Of a stretch of 64,000 bases of DNA, positions 54,334-64,000 are shown one piece after another (within the stretch, counting starts at the first letter, position 1; each line of letters begins with the position of its first letter). A model generated the notes under the pieces. It was given only the letters and a program-made list of their open reading frames with translations, had not been told where the DNA came from and did no database searches. This DNA comes from Herbaspirillum robiniae (GTDB taxonomy: Bacteria; Pseudomonadota; Gammaproteobacteria; Burkholderiales; Burkholderiaceae_D), in NCBI RefSeq assembly GCF_002213415.1, contig NZ_NJGU01000006.1, positions 372,001 through 436,000 on the forward strand, read 5' to 3'. The position numbers and the translations under genes were made by a program.

Positions 54334-55326
54334 ATGTCCAACCAAGCTACCGAGGCGCCTTTAGCAGGCACCCCGCAGATGGTTCGCCGCGTCGCCTTCC
54401 GGATCTCGTCCGGCAATGCACGCATTGGTCAATTTTTCAGCATCGCCCACCGCGCTCTGACGGTACTCGGCGTTGCCGCCCTGTTCGTACTGGGCCTGAT
54501 GTTCTTCAACCCGGACCTGGCCGACAAGCTGATCAGCATGTCGCCGTTTTCGGACTCGACGGATGAAATGGCCGCCGACGCACCGGAAGCCCCGCCGCTG
54601 GCCGAGCTGATGTCGCCGGCCATGCCGGTGGCAACCGTGCCGGCCATCGCCGGCGCCGCTGCGGCGGCGTCCGTGGCGCCCGCCGCCACCCCGCAGCTGA
54701 GCGCGGAAGAGCGCCAGCTGCTGGGCACGCCGCGCCAGCAGAAGCTGGTCACCGACTGGCTGGCCAAGCGCTATCGCGTGGCCAGCGACGCGGCCGACAT
54801 GCTGGTCTCGGCCGCTTACCTGACGGCGCGCGACATCAAGCTCGACCCGCTGCTGATCCTGTCGGTGATCGCCATCGAGTCGCGCTTCAATCCGTTCGCG
54901 GAAAGCCCAATGGGCGCGCAAGGCCTGATGCAGGTGATGTCCAAGGTGCACCATGACAAGTTCCAGGACCTGGGCGGCATCAAGGCAGCCCTGAATCCGG
55001 TGGCCAATATCCGCGTCGGTTCGCAGATCCTGAAGGAATACGTGACCCGCGGCGGTTCAGTCGAAGCGGGCCTGAAGACCTACGTCGGCGCGGCCGAAAT
55101 GGCCAACGACGGCGGCTACGGCGTGAAGGTGCTGTCCGAGTACCAGAACCTGAAGCAGGTGGCGATGGGCAAGAACATCTCGATCTACACCAACGCCATG
55201 ATCAAGCTGCCGCCGGCGGCCCCGGCCGTGTCGGCCAGCGCCGCGCAGCCCAAGCCGGCCAGCAACAACGTGGCCTCGGCGACGCCCGCCAAGCCCAAGA
55301 CGGAAGAACAACTCGCTGCTTTATGA
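54334..55326 (+). CDS. Membrane-anchored lytic transglycosylase (SLT family)
   Basis: 330 residues from the ATG at 54334. A cytoplasmic N-terminus of about 40 residues, one transmembrane helix (ALTVLGVAALFVLGLMFF, about 44-61), an Ala/Pro-rich linker and the SLT domain (about 140-275) follow in order. The catalytic Glu is at about 182 in SVIAIESRFNPFAESPMGAQGLMQVM, and AALNPVANIRVGSQILKEYV and the Tyr of KTYVGAAEMAND are conserved. The tail is Ala/Pro/Lys-rich. It cleaves peptidoglycan glycan strands to anhydro-muropeptides on the periplasmic side, in wall remodelling or assembly of envelope machines. Confidence 0.92.
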   Translation: MSNQATEAPLAGTPQMVRRVAFRISSGNARIGQFFSIAHRALTVLGVAALFVLGLMFFNPDLADKLISMSPFSDSTDEMAADAPEAPPLAELMSPAMPVATVPAIAGAAAAASVAPAATPQLSAEERQLLGTPRQQKLVTDWLAKRYRVASDAADMLVSAAYLTARDIKLDPLLILSVIAIESRFNPFAESPMGAQGLMQVMSKVHHDKFQDLGGIKAALNPVANIRVGSQILKEYVTRGGSVEAGLKTYVGAAEMANDGGYGVKVLSEYQNLKQVAMGKNISIYTNAMIKLPPAAPAVSASAAQPKPASNNVASATPAKPKTEEQLAAL

Positions 55327-55364
55327 GCGTGTTGCGATTGAATATTACCGGTATTCAAAACGCA

Positions 55365-55390
55365 AAAAAGGAGCCTTCGGGCTCCTTTTT
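55365..55390. terminator. Bidirectional intrinsic terminator with a TTCG loop
   Basis: AAAAAGGAGCC (55365-55375), TTCG, GGCTCCTTTTT (55380-55390). It lies between the transglycosylase stop and the converging aminotransferase stop at 55433. Confidence 0.92.
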
Positions 55391-55432
55391 CTTTTCAGGG
55401 CTTCCTGCCGCAAGCCCTGTCAGACAAGGCGC

Positions 55433-56611
55433 TCAGGCCGCCTTGCGCTTGTCGAAGAAGACCTTCAGGCGCGCCACCGCCTCCTGCAGGTTTTCCATCG
55501 ACGTGGCATACGACAGGCGGATGTAGCGGCGCGCCGTGAACGGGCCGAAATCCAGGCCCGGCACCAGCACCACGCCGGCCTCGTTGAGCATGTCGACGGT
55601 GAGCTGGTCGGCGTCATCGGACAGCGCGCTGCAATCCGCGTATACATAGAAGGCCCCGTCCGGCACCACCGGCACGGTGAAGCCCAGGCTTTCCAGCGCC
55701 GGGACGATGTAGTCGCGGCGGCGCTTGAACTCGGCCTTGCGCTCTTCGTAGATGGCGATCGACTCCGGCGCGAAACAGGCCACGCCCGCATGCTGCGCGA
55801 TCGAAGAGGCGCAGATGAACAGGTTCTGCGCCAGCTTCTCGATCTGCGGCACCAGCGCCGGCGGCAGCACCAGCCAGCCCAGGCGCCAGCCGGTCATGTT
55901 GAAGTACTTGGAGAAGCTGTTGATCACCACCACATCCTCGCCCAGCGACAGCGCCGAGAACGGCGCGCCTTCATATGACAGGCCCTGGTAGATCTCGTCG
56001 ACGATGGTGAAGCCGCGGCGTTCGCGCACCTCGGCGACGATGGCGCGCAACTCCTCGGGCAGGATGGAAGTGCCGGTCGGGTTCGACGGCGAGGCCAGCA
56101 GCACGCCGCGCGTGGCCGCCGACCAGTGCTCGCGCACCATTTGCGCCGACAGCTGGAAGCGATGCTCGGGACCGCTGGCGATCAGCCTGGCCTGGCCTTC
56201 GAAGGCTGCCACGAAATGGCGGTTGCACGGATAGCTGGGGTCCGGCATCAGCACTTGCGCCCCCTTTTCCACCAGCGCCGCGCATGCGAGCAACAATGCC
56301 GCCGACGCGCCGGCCGTGACCACGATGCGCGAAGGCGCGATGTCGAGTCCGTAGACGCTGCGGTAATGGTCGGAGATCGCCTGGCGCAGCTGCGGCAGGC
56401 CGGTGGCCGAGGTGTATTGCATCTTGCCGTCGGCCATGGCGCGCGTGGCCGCCTCCACCACGGCCGGCGGCGCGGTGAAATCGGGCTCGCCGATCCCCAT
56501 GTGGATGATGTGACGCCCCTGCTGCTCCAGCACGGCGGCCTTCTTGGCCAGCTCCATGACGTGGAAGGGGGCGATGTTCTGCAGGCGGGATGCGAGTTCG
56601 TTCAGTTGCAT
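55433..56611 (-). CDS. PLP-dependent class I/II aminotransferase
   Basis: 392 residues from the ATG at 56611. The fold-type I motifs are HMGIGEPDFTAPPAVVEAA, TAGASAALLLAC, SPSNPTGTSI, IVDEIYQGLSYEG and the PLP lysine in NSFSKYFNMTGWRLGW at about residue 235. The C-terminal Arg that binds the substrate carboxylate lies in YIRLSYATS. It transfers an amino group between an amino acid and a 2-oxo acid in the cytoplasm; the branch resembles aspartate/alanine-type aminotransferases but specificity is not readable. It lies about 110 bases downstream of nusB on the same strand. Confidence 0.92.
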   Translation of the reverse strand: MQLNELASRLQNIAPFHVMELAKKAAVLEQQGRHIIHMGIGEPDFTAPPAVVEAATRAMADGKMQYTSATGLPQLRQAISDHYRSVYGLDIAPSRIVVTAGASAALLLACAALVEKGAQVLMPDPSYPCNRHFVAAFEGQARLIASGPEHRFQLSAQMVREHWSAATRGVLLASPSNPTGTSILPEELRAIVAEVRERRGFTIVDEIYQGLSYEGAPFSALSLGEDVVVINSFSKYFNMTGWRLGWLVLPPALVPQIEKLAQNLFICASSIAQHAGVACFAPESIAIYEERKAEFKRRRDYIVPALESLGFTVPVVPDGAFYVYADCSALSDDADQLTVDMLNEAGVVLVPGLDFGPFTARRYIRLSYATSMENLQEAVARLKVFFDKRKAA

Positions 56612-56719
56612 GACGGATCCGGAAGATCGGCGCATGCGGGCGACGCTGCGCCGGGATGGAAATGAGACGGGGTGCGGATGATCACGGACGGCCGCGCATG
56701 GGCCGCCCGGCGGCGATGC

Positions 56720-57187
56720 TCAGCGGCGGCCGGCTTCGACTTCGGTGGCGCGGGCCTGGGCGGCGAAACGGTCCAGCACGCCGTTGACGTACTTGTGGCC
56801 GTCGATGCCGCCGAAGGACTTGGTCAGCTCCACCGCTTCGTTGATGACCACCTTGTAGGGAATCTCGATGTGGTTCTGCAGTTCGTAGGCGCCGATCAGC
56901 AACGCGGCGTGCTCCACCGGCGACAGCTCCTTGATCGGGCGGTCGATCAGCGGCGCCAGGTCGGCACGCAACTTCTCGGCATTGCGGATGGCGCCGGTGA
57001 GCAGCGTATCGAAGTGCTCGGCATCGGCCTTGTCGAAACCATGGGCTTCGCGGATGTGGGCCTCGATGGCGCCCGCGTCCTCGTGGTTGAGCAGCCACTG
57101 GTACAAGCCCTGCAACGCGAACTCGCGCGCGCGGTGGCGCGGGGTGCGGTTCTTGTTCGAGTTTGCGTGTTGATTTTTGTTCGACAT
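56720..57187 (-). CDS. nusB: Transcription antitermination factor NusB
   Basis: 155 residues. An Asn/Lys/Arg-rich N-terminus is followed by the all-helical NusB domain ([16 protein letters not shown], then [23 protein letters not shown] and [27 protein letters not shown]). NusB binds boxA RNA together with NusE (S10) and prevents premature termination of rRNA transcription. It follows ribH by about 110 bases on the minus strand, the arrangement ribBA-ribH-nusB being frequent in proteobacteria. Confidence 0.97.
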   Translation of the reverse strand: MSNKNQHANSNKNRTPRHRAREFALQGLYQWLLNHEDAGAIEAHIREAHGFDKADAEHFDTLLTGAIRNAEKLRADLAPLIDRPIKELSPVEHAALLIGAYELQNHIEIPYKVVINEAVELTKSFGGIDGHKYVNGVLDRFAAQARATEVEAGRR

Positions 57188-57296
57188 GATGAATGCGGCC
57201 GTAGCCTTGATCTTACTTGGTTGTTACTGAAATGCCTGCGCGCTGCAAGCCGCCCGCCGGATCGCTATGCCCGGCCAGGCAGCCTCCGGCGCCGGC

Positions 57297-57785
57297 TTAC
57301 TCTTCTTCGTCGGTCGCCTGACCCAGCTCTTCCAGGACGATCGACAGGTTGGCCATCTCGACGGCCACGCGCGCCGCGTCGGCGCCCTTCTCGGCCATGC
57401 GCGCTTCGGCCTGCTCGTCGTTCTCGGTGGTCAGCACGGCGTTGGCGATGGGCACGCCGAAGTCCAGGGCGATGCGGGTGATGCCGGCGCCGGATTCGTT
57501 GGAGACCAGCTCGAAGTGATAGGTCTCGCCGCGAATGACCGCGCCCAGCGCGATCAGTGCGTCGAACTGTTCGGTCTCGGCCATTTTCTGCAGCGCCAGC
57601 GGGATTTCCAGCGCGCCCGGCACGGTCACGTGCAGGATGTCCTCGTCGGCGACGCCCAGGTGCTTCAGTTCAGCCAGGCACGCGGCCAGCAGGCCGTGGC
57701 AGACGTCTTCGTTGAAGCGCGCCTGCACGATGCCGATGCGCAAGCTTTCGCCATTCAAATCCGCTTCAAATGTTCCAATGGTCAT
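57297..57785 (-). CDS. ribH: 6,7-dimethyl-8-ribityllumazine synthase
   Basis: 162 residues. The motifs [49 protein letters not shown] and [21 protein letters not shown] cover the active site, with the catalytic His in YHFELV. It condenses the ribulose-derived butanone phosphate with the pyrimidine intermediate in the penultimate step of riboflavin synthesis, forming a large oligomer. It is 62 bases downstream of the RibB protein, which makes one of its two substrates. Confidence 0.97.
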   Translation of the reverse strand: MTIGTFEADLNGESLRIGIVQARFNEDVCHGLLAACLAELKHLGVADEDILHVTVPGALEIPLALQKMAETEQFDALIALGAVIRGETYHFELVSNESGAGITRIALDFGVPIANAVLTTENDEQAEARMAEKGADAARVAVEMANLSIVLEELGQATDEEE

Positions 57786-57847
57786 GGCTTTTCCTTATCT
57801 GTGTTGACTTGCGTGATTGCTGATCGTTGTTCGGTGCGCCTGCGCGC

Positions 57848-58969
57848 TCATGCATCTTCGCGCGCCTGGTAGCCGGTGACTTCGAGCTTGAAGCCGGCCA
57901 TCGAGGGCATCTTGCGCGGGCTGGCGAGAAGCTTCATCTTGCACACGCCGAGATCCTTCAGGATCTGGGCGCCGATGCCGTAGGTGCGCAGGTCCATGCG
58001 GTCGGCGCGCGCGGGCTTGGTGGCGGCGGCGGTGCCGACCTTGTTCAGCGCGCCGAACTGGTCGAACATCTGCTGCGCCGACTCCTCGCAGTTGAGCAGC
58101 ACGATCACGCCGGAAGGCGCGGCCTGCACCGCCTTCATGGCCGCCGCCAGGTTCCACGAGTGGGTGGTGACTTCGGACTCCAGCAGGTCCAGGATGGACA
58201 CCGGCTGGTGTACGCGCACCAGGGTTTCCTCGCCCGGCTGGATGTCGCCGCGCACCAGCGCCAGGTGGGCGCCGCCGGAGGGCGTGTCGCGATAGGCGAT
58301 GGCCTTGAAGCTGCCGTGCACGGTGTGCATGTCGCGCTCGGCGACGCGCTCGATGATGCTTTCGTTGCGGCTGCGGTAGTGGATCAGGTCGGCGATGGTG
58401 CCGATCTTCAGCTGGTGCTTCTCGGCGAACTCCATCAGGTCCGGCAGGCGCGCCATGGTGCCGTCTTCCTTCAGGATCTCACAGATCACGGAAGCCGGGG
58501 TCAGGCCGGCCATCGCGGTCAGGTCGCAACCGGCTTCGGTGTGGCCTGCGCGCATGAGCACGCCGCCCTTCTGGGCGCGCAACGGGAAGATATGGCCCGG
58601 GTTGACCAGGTCGGACGGCTTGGCGCTGCGCGACGCGGCCACCTGCACGGTGCGTGCGCGGTCGGCTGCGGAGATGCCGGTGGTCACGCCTTCGGCGGCC
58701 TCGATGGATACCGTGAAGTTGGTGCCGAACTGGGTGCCGTTGCGCGAGGCCATCATCGGCAGGTCGAGCTGGTCGCAGTGTTCTTCGGTGAGCGTCAGGC
58801 ACACCAGGCCGCGCGCGTGCGTGACCATGAAATTGATGGCTTCGGGCGTGACGAAATCGGTGGCGAGCACCAGGTCACCCTCGTTTTCGCGGTCTTCCTC
58901 GTCGACCAGGATCACCATGCGTCCGGCACGGAGTTCGGCGACGATTTCTTCTGTTGTTGCGAGTGGCAT
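57848..58969 (-). CDS. ribB: 3,4-dihydroxy-2-butanone 4-phosphate synthase with degenerate RibA half (RibBX type)
   Basis: 373 residues. The N-terminal half is a full DHBP synthase: GRMVILVDEEDRENEGDLV, THARGLVCLTLTEEHCD, NFTVSIEAAEGVTTGISAADRA and GHTEAGCDLTAMAGL. The C-terminal half aligns in outline with GTP cyclohydrolase II (ETLVRVHQPVSILDLLE, then LRTYGIGAQILKDLGVCKMKLL) but the zinc ligands are absent: where RibA has the SECLTGDVFGSxRCDCG motif, this protein has only QPVSILDLLESEVTTHS. It therefore probably makes only DHBP from ribulose 5-phosphate, with RibA encoded elsewhere. The gene heads ribH and nusB. Confidence 0.92.
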   Translation of the reverse strand: MPLATTEEIVAELRAGRMVILVDEEDRENEGDLVLATDFVTPEAINFMVTHARGLVCLTLTEEHCDQLDLPMMASRNGTQFGTNFTVSIEAAEGVTTGISAADRARTVQVAASRSAKPSDLVNPGHIFPLRAQKGGVLMRAGHTEAGCDLTAMAGLTPASVICEILKEDGTMARLPDLMEFAEKHQLKIGTIADLIHYRSRNESIIERVAERDMHTVHGSFKAIAYRDTPSGGAHLALVRGDIQPGEETLVRVHQPVSILDLLESEVTTHSWNLAAAMKAVQAAPSGVIVLLNCEESAQQMFDQFGALNKVGTAAATKPARADRMDLRTYGIGAQILKDLGVCKMKLLASPRKMPSMAGFKLEVTGYQAREDA

Positions 58970-59052
58970 ATGATTTCTTTTCCCTTTTGGAACCAGCTAT
59001 TTTAAAGGATTGCCGGGCTCCCCACTAAGCCTGTGGCGCGCTTTGGCGCGAT

Positions 59053-60075
<1,023 letters not shown>

Positions 60076-60260
60076 TTGCTGGCGAAATCGTCAATCCGTA
60101 AATCGTTTCCGCTGTCGGCTGCCCCGCGGATAGGGTCCTGCATGTGTGCCGGATGCGGCGACGGGCCGCGGCGCGTGCACCATCTTCAGGCAGTGTCGGC
60201 GAAGGTCCGGCGCATCGCAAGCCTGGCCCCGGGGAGCCTCCGGAAGCGGCGCAAATAGAA

Positions 60261-60288
60261 AGCCCGCAAGGCTTTCGCGTTGCGGGCT
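60261..60288 (-). terminator. Minus-strand intrinsic terminator
   Basis: On the minus strand AGCCCGCAA and TTGCGGGCT (60288-60280 and 60269-60261) form a 9-bp stem, followed by TTCTATTT. It would end a transcript coming from the small frame at 60322-60513. Another hairpin (CTATC/GATAG, 60299-60316) lies just before it. Confidence 0.65.
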
Positions 60289-60321
60289 GGTGTCCCCTCT
60301 ATCCTCTGTGAGATAGGATTT

Positions 60322-60513
60322 TTATACAGCGGACACGATTCTGCACCACAATCCCGCAGGCGTCATTTCGCAATGCACAAATTCAGTGCCGAATGCGAAA
60401 CATGCCGAGAAAACAACGACACTCCAATACCACCGTCCGGGAATTGTCTGTTGGCGTCTTTGTTCAAGCACCTCTGCCGGCCGCGGCAGCTCATCGGTGG
60501 AAAGCCTTGCCAT
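60322..60513 (-). CDS. Possible small membrane protein, 63 residues
   Basis: A minus-strand frame from the ATG at 60513 encodes ARLSTDELPRPAEVLEQRRQQ, then one hydrophobic helix (WYWSVVVFSACFAFGTEFV) and a short tail with two Cys residues. Support is the plausible topology and a terminator starting about 35 bases after the stop. Against it, there is no clear ribosome binding site and no family is recognised. Confidence 0.35.
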   Translation of the reverse strand: MARLSTDELPRPAEVLEQRRQQTIPGRWYWSVVVFSACFAFGTEFVHCEMTPAGLWCRIVSAV

Positions 60514-60539
60514 GGAAGGCGTCGCCAAACTGATTCGAC

Positions 60540-60625
60540 AAAAAAAAAGCCCACAACCGAAGTTGCGGGCTTGAATCCAATTCTTTAGGAGGAAATTGGA
60601 GGAGACAGGTGTAACTATATGGCAG
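60540..60625 (-). ncRNA. Candidate small RNA with anti-Shine-Dalgarno motifs
   Basis: On the minus strand, CTCCTCC (60604-60598) leads into a hairpin with stem CCAATT/AATTGG (60599-60594 and 60582-60577) whose 11-base loop displays TCCTCCT. A second, strong hairpin AGCCCGCAAC, TTCG, GTTGTGGGCT (60571-60548) is followed by nine T residues. CU-rich loops complementary to ribosome binding sites plus a poly-U terminator are the hallmarks of Hfq-dependent repressor RNAs. A TATGAT -10-like hexamer lies on the same strand just upstream (about 60633), without a convincing -35. The 5' end is therefore a guess. The opposite strand offers no gene with better support. Confidence 0.5.
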
Positions 60626-60741
60626 CGCATCATAGTTGTCTGCTTTATTGTGCTGATATCTGATATTCACAAAAAAGATATCAACCCAGGCAGACGCCGT
60701 CTCCATGGCGGCCCCGCCACACGGCGGGCCGCCCTTCCGCA

Positions 60742-62583
<1,842 letters not shown>

Positions 62584-62736
62584 GGTGAATATGGGTTGGA
62601 ATACCGATTCTCGGAAGGCGCGCATTATAGCATGTTGCGACGCATGAAATTAGAAAAGACCTGTATTTTCAACGGCTTGCCGCCGTTCGGACGCCACCTC
62701 GAAAGGAGCGCCCGAAGCCGATTTCCGGCTGGTTCA

Positions 62737-63738
62737 TCAGGCGGTGGACACCAGCCGTTCCGGCGCCAGGATGCTGTATTCCTGCAACAGTCCGGTTCCA
62801 AGCAGCACTGCGTCGGACTCCCGATAGACGCGCACGCGCCCGGAATGCTCCGGCGCGGCCACGCCTTCCTTGGCCAGCGGCAGGCGCTGCCCGTGCAGGA
62901 AACGGCGCGCCAGCTCGTCCGGCAACTGCACCGCGGGGAAACTCTGCAGCAAGCCGTCCACCGGCAACAGCGCGGCCTTGCGCTGCTCGACTTCGCCCGC
63001 CGCGTCGAACTGCTCCAGCGTCATGGCGCCCTGCAGGCTCAGCGGACCGACGCCGGTGCGGCGCAATGCGTTCAGATGCGCACCGCAGCCCAGCGCCTCG
63101 CCCAGGTCTTCACCCAGCACGCGGATGTAGGTGCCCTTGCTGCAGGTGACGCGAATGGTCAGCATCGGCGCCTGATAGCCCAGCATCTCAAGACTGTGGA
63201 TGACCACGTCGCGCGCCTCGCGCTCCAGCGTGATGCCGGCGCGGGCGTATTCGTACAGCGGCTTGCCGTCGCGCTTCAAGGCCGAATGCATGGGCGGCAC
63301 CTGGCTGATCGGGCCGCGAAAACGCGCCATGGCGGCTTCGATTTGCGCAATGTCCACATCCACGGCGCGCTCGGCGATGACCTGTCCCTCGGTGTCGCCG
63401 GTATCGGTCTTCACGCCGAGGTGGACCACGGCTTCATACGTCTTGTCCGCTTCCAGCAAGTCTTGCGAAAACTTGGTCGCCTCGCCGAAGCACAGCGGCA
63501 GCAGTCCGGTCGCGAACGGATCGAGCGTACCGGTGTGCCCGGCCTTGGGCGCGTTGAGCATGCGCTTGGCGCGGATCAGCGCGTCGTTGGAGGACAGGCC
63601 GACCGGCTTGTCCAGCAACAGCACGCCGTGCACCGGCACGCGCGGCGGCCGGGGCGCGCGCGGCGCCTGGATGCGCTTGCCGCGCTTCTCATTGCCGGAA
63701 ATGGGGGACGCTGCGTCCGCCGTCGTGTTGTCTGCCAT
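62737..63738 (-). CDS. truB: tRNA pseudouridine(55) synthase
   Basis: 333 residues from the ATG at 63738. The core starts at VHGVLLLDKPVGLSSNDAL; the catalytic Asp is at about residue 73 in AGHTGTLDPFATGLLPLC. Further motifs are KTYEAVVHLGVKTDTGD, QVPPMHSALKRDGKPLYEYAR, CSKGTYIRVLGEDLG and the C-terminal PUA-like part. The first 35 residues are a polar Lys/Arg/Pro-rich extension. It makes pseudouridine 55 in the T-loop of tRNAs. It lies directly downstream of rbfA, the frequent nusA-infB-rbfA-truB order. Confidence 0.96.
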   Translation of the reverse strand: MADNTTADAASPISGNEKRGKRIQAPRAPRPPRVPVHGVLLLDKPVGLSSNDALIRAKRMLNAPKAGHTGTLDPFATGLLPLCFGEATKFSQDLLEADKTYEAVVHLGVKTDTGDTEGQVIAERAVDVDIAQIEAAMARFRGPISQVPPMHSALKRDGKPLYEYARAGITLEREARDVVIHSLEMLGYQAPMLTIRVTCSKGTYIRVLGEDLGEALGCGAHLNALRRTGVGPLSLQGAMTLEQFDAAGEVEQRKAALLPVDGLLQSFPAVQLPDELARRFLHGQRLPLAKEGVAAPEHSGRVRVYRESDAVLLGTGLLQEYSILAPERLVSTA

Positions 63739-63849
63739 GGGATAAGCTGCCGCCGCGCGTACCAGCGCGCAGGCGGGGATTGAATCGTCTAAGGAGTGCG
63801 GCGCCAGCGGCCGCATCTTGTTGTCTTGCTGTACTGCGCTGCGCCGGAC

Positions 63850-64000
63850 TCAGGCTTCGTCGTCCGAATCCTTGGCGCGGGTGGCGTTGGCTTCGTCGAT
63901 CAGGCGCGACATCTCGATACCGCGCGCGGTCGAGTTGTCGTGCACGAAATGCAGCTCGGGCAGCGTATGGATGGTCAGCCGGCGGCCGAGCTGGGTGCGC
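63850..64000 (-). CDS. rbfA: Ribosome-binding factor A, C-terminal part (runs off the window)
   Basis: About 49 codons on the minus strand up to the stop at 63850. The chain [18 protein letters not shown], then [20 protein letters not shown], is the end of the RbfA KH-type domain, with an acidic tail KDSDDEA. RbfA binds the 30S subunit and helps mature the 5' end of 16S rRNA. Position directly before truB supports the call. Confidence 0.92.
   Translation of the reverse strand, partial: RTQLGRRLTIHTLPELHFVHDNSTARGIEMSRLIDEANATRAKDSDDEA

Larger units (their letters stand above)
60076..60741. other. Intergenic interval between dusA and typA
   Basis: 666 bases. From left to right it holds a stem-loop pair near 60261-60323, a possible 63-codon gene (60322-60513, minus) and a candidate small RNA with its terminator (60540-60625, minus). 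The 185 bases adjoining dusA and the 115 bases adjoining typA show nothing else recognisable. Confidence 0.6.

Overview
The window is ordinary chromosomal DNA, roughly two-thirds G+C, from a betaproteobacterium, most likely an Oxalobacteraceae member close to Herbaspirillum. That placement is an inference from several things: base composition, a glucokinase fused to an RpiR-type regulator (an arrangement known from Burkholderiales), the run hemF-nadD-rsfS-rlmH-maf-rng, a RibB protein with a decayed RibA half, and housekeeping proteins of typical betaproteobacterial form. I see no phage, insertion sequence, CRISPR array, tRNA or rRNA gene.

Layout. 1-4.2 kb: the start of a periplasmic solute-binding protein gene, divergent from a sugar-acid-type pair (DapA-like lyase, IlvD/Edd dehydratase) with a convergent LysR regulator. 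4.2-10.6 kb: small secreted or unknown proteins, then two paralogous membrane-anchored dCache-type diguanylate cyclases flanking a RarD-like permease. 10.6-20.6 kb: fbp and pepN, a DUF4136-type lipoprotein, a branched-chain-amino-acid-type binding protein, and a four-gene minus-strand run (HerA-like ATPase, EamA permease, quinone oxidoreductase, 57-residue membrane peptide). 20.7-29 kb: a plus-strand housekeeping block (yebC, purD, an MscS channel, hemF, nadD, rsfS, rlmH, maf, rng), in which hemF-nadD-rsfS-rlmH and maf-rng overlap at stop and start codons.

29.3-40.8 kb: a minus-strand cell-envelope cluster (O-antigen ligase-type protein, three tandem GT9-like glycosyltransferases, one GT8 glycosyltransferase, msbA) downstream of dnaE. 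It probably builds and exports the lipopolysaccharide outer core. 41-50 kb: trhO, a flavodoxin-like quinone reductase, a pirin with a divergent LysR regulator, gluQ, rhlE, an FAH-family hydrolase and a TPR-glycosyltransferase fusion. 50-56.6 kb: the Glk-RpiR fusion, the small SRP RNA (ffs) on the minus strand, ubiD, a lytic transglycosylase behind a long structured leader, and an aminotransferase. 56.7-64 kb: nusB, ribH, a RibB/RibX protein, dusA, typA, truB and the 3' end of rbfA.

No complete new multi-gene system is evident. The most interesting signals are a candidate small RNA between dusA and typA that displays two anti-Shine-Dalgarno motifs ahead of a strong terminator, the roughly 295-nt folded leader of the lytic transglycosylase gene, a histone-H1-like tail on RsfS, and the tandem GT9-like family in the envelope cluster.
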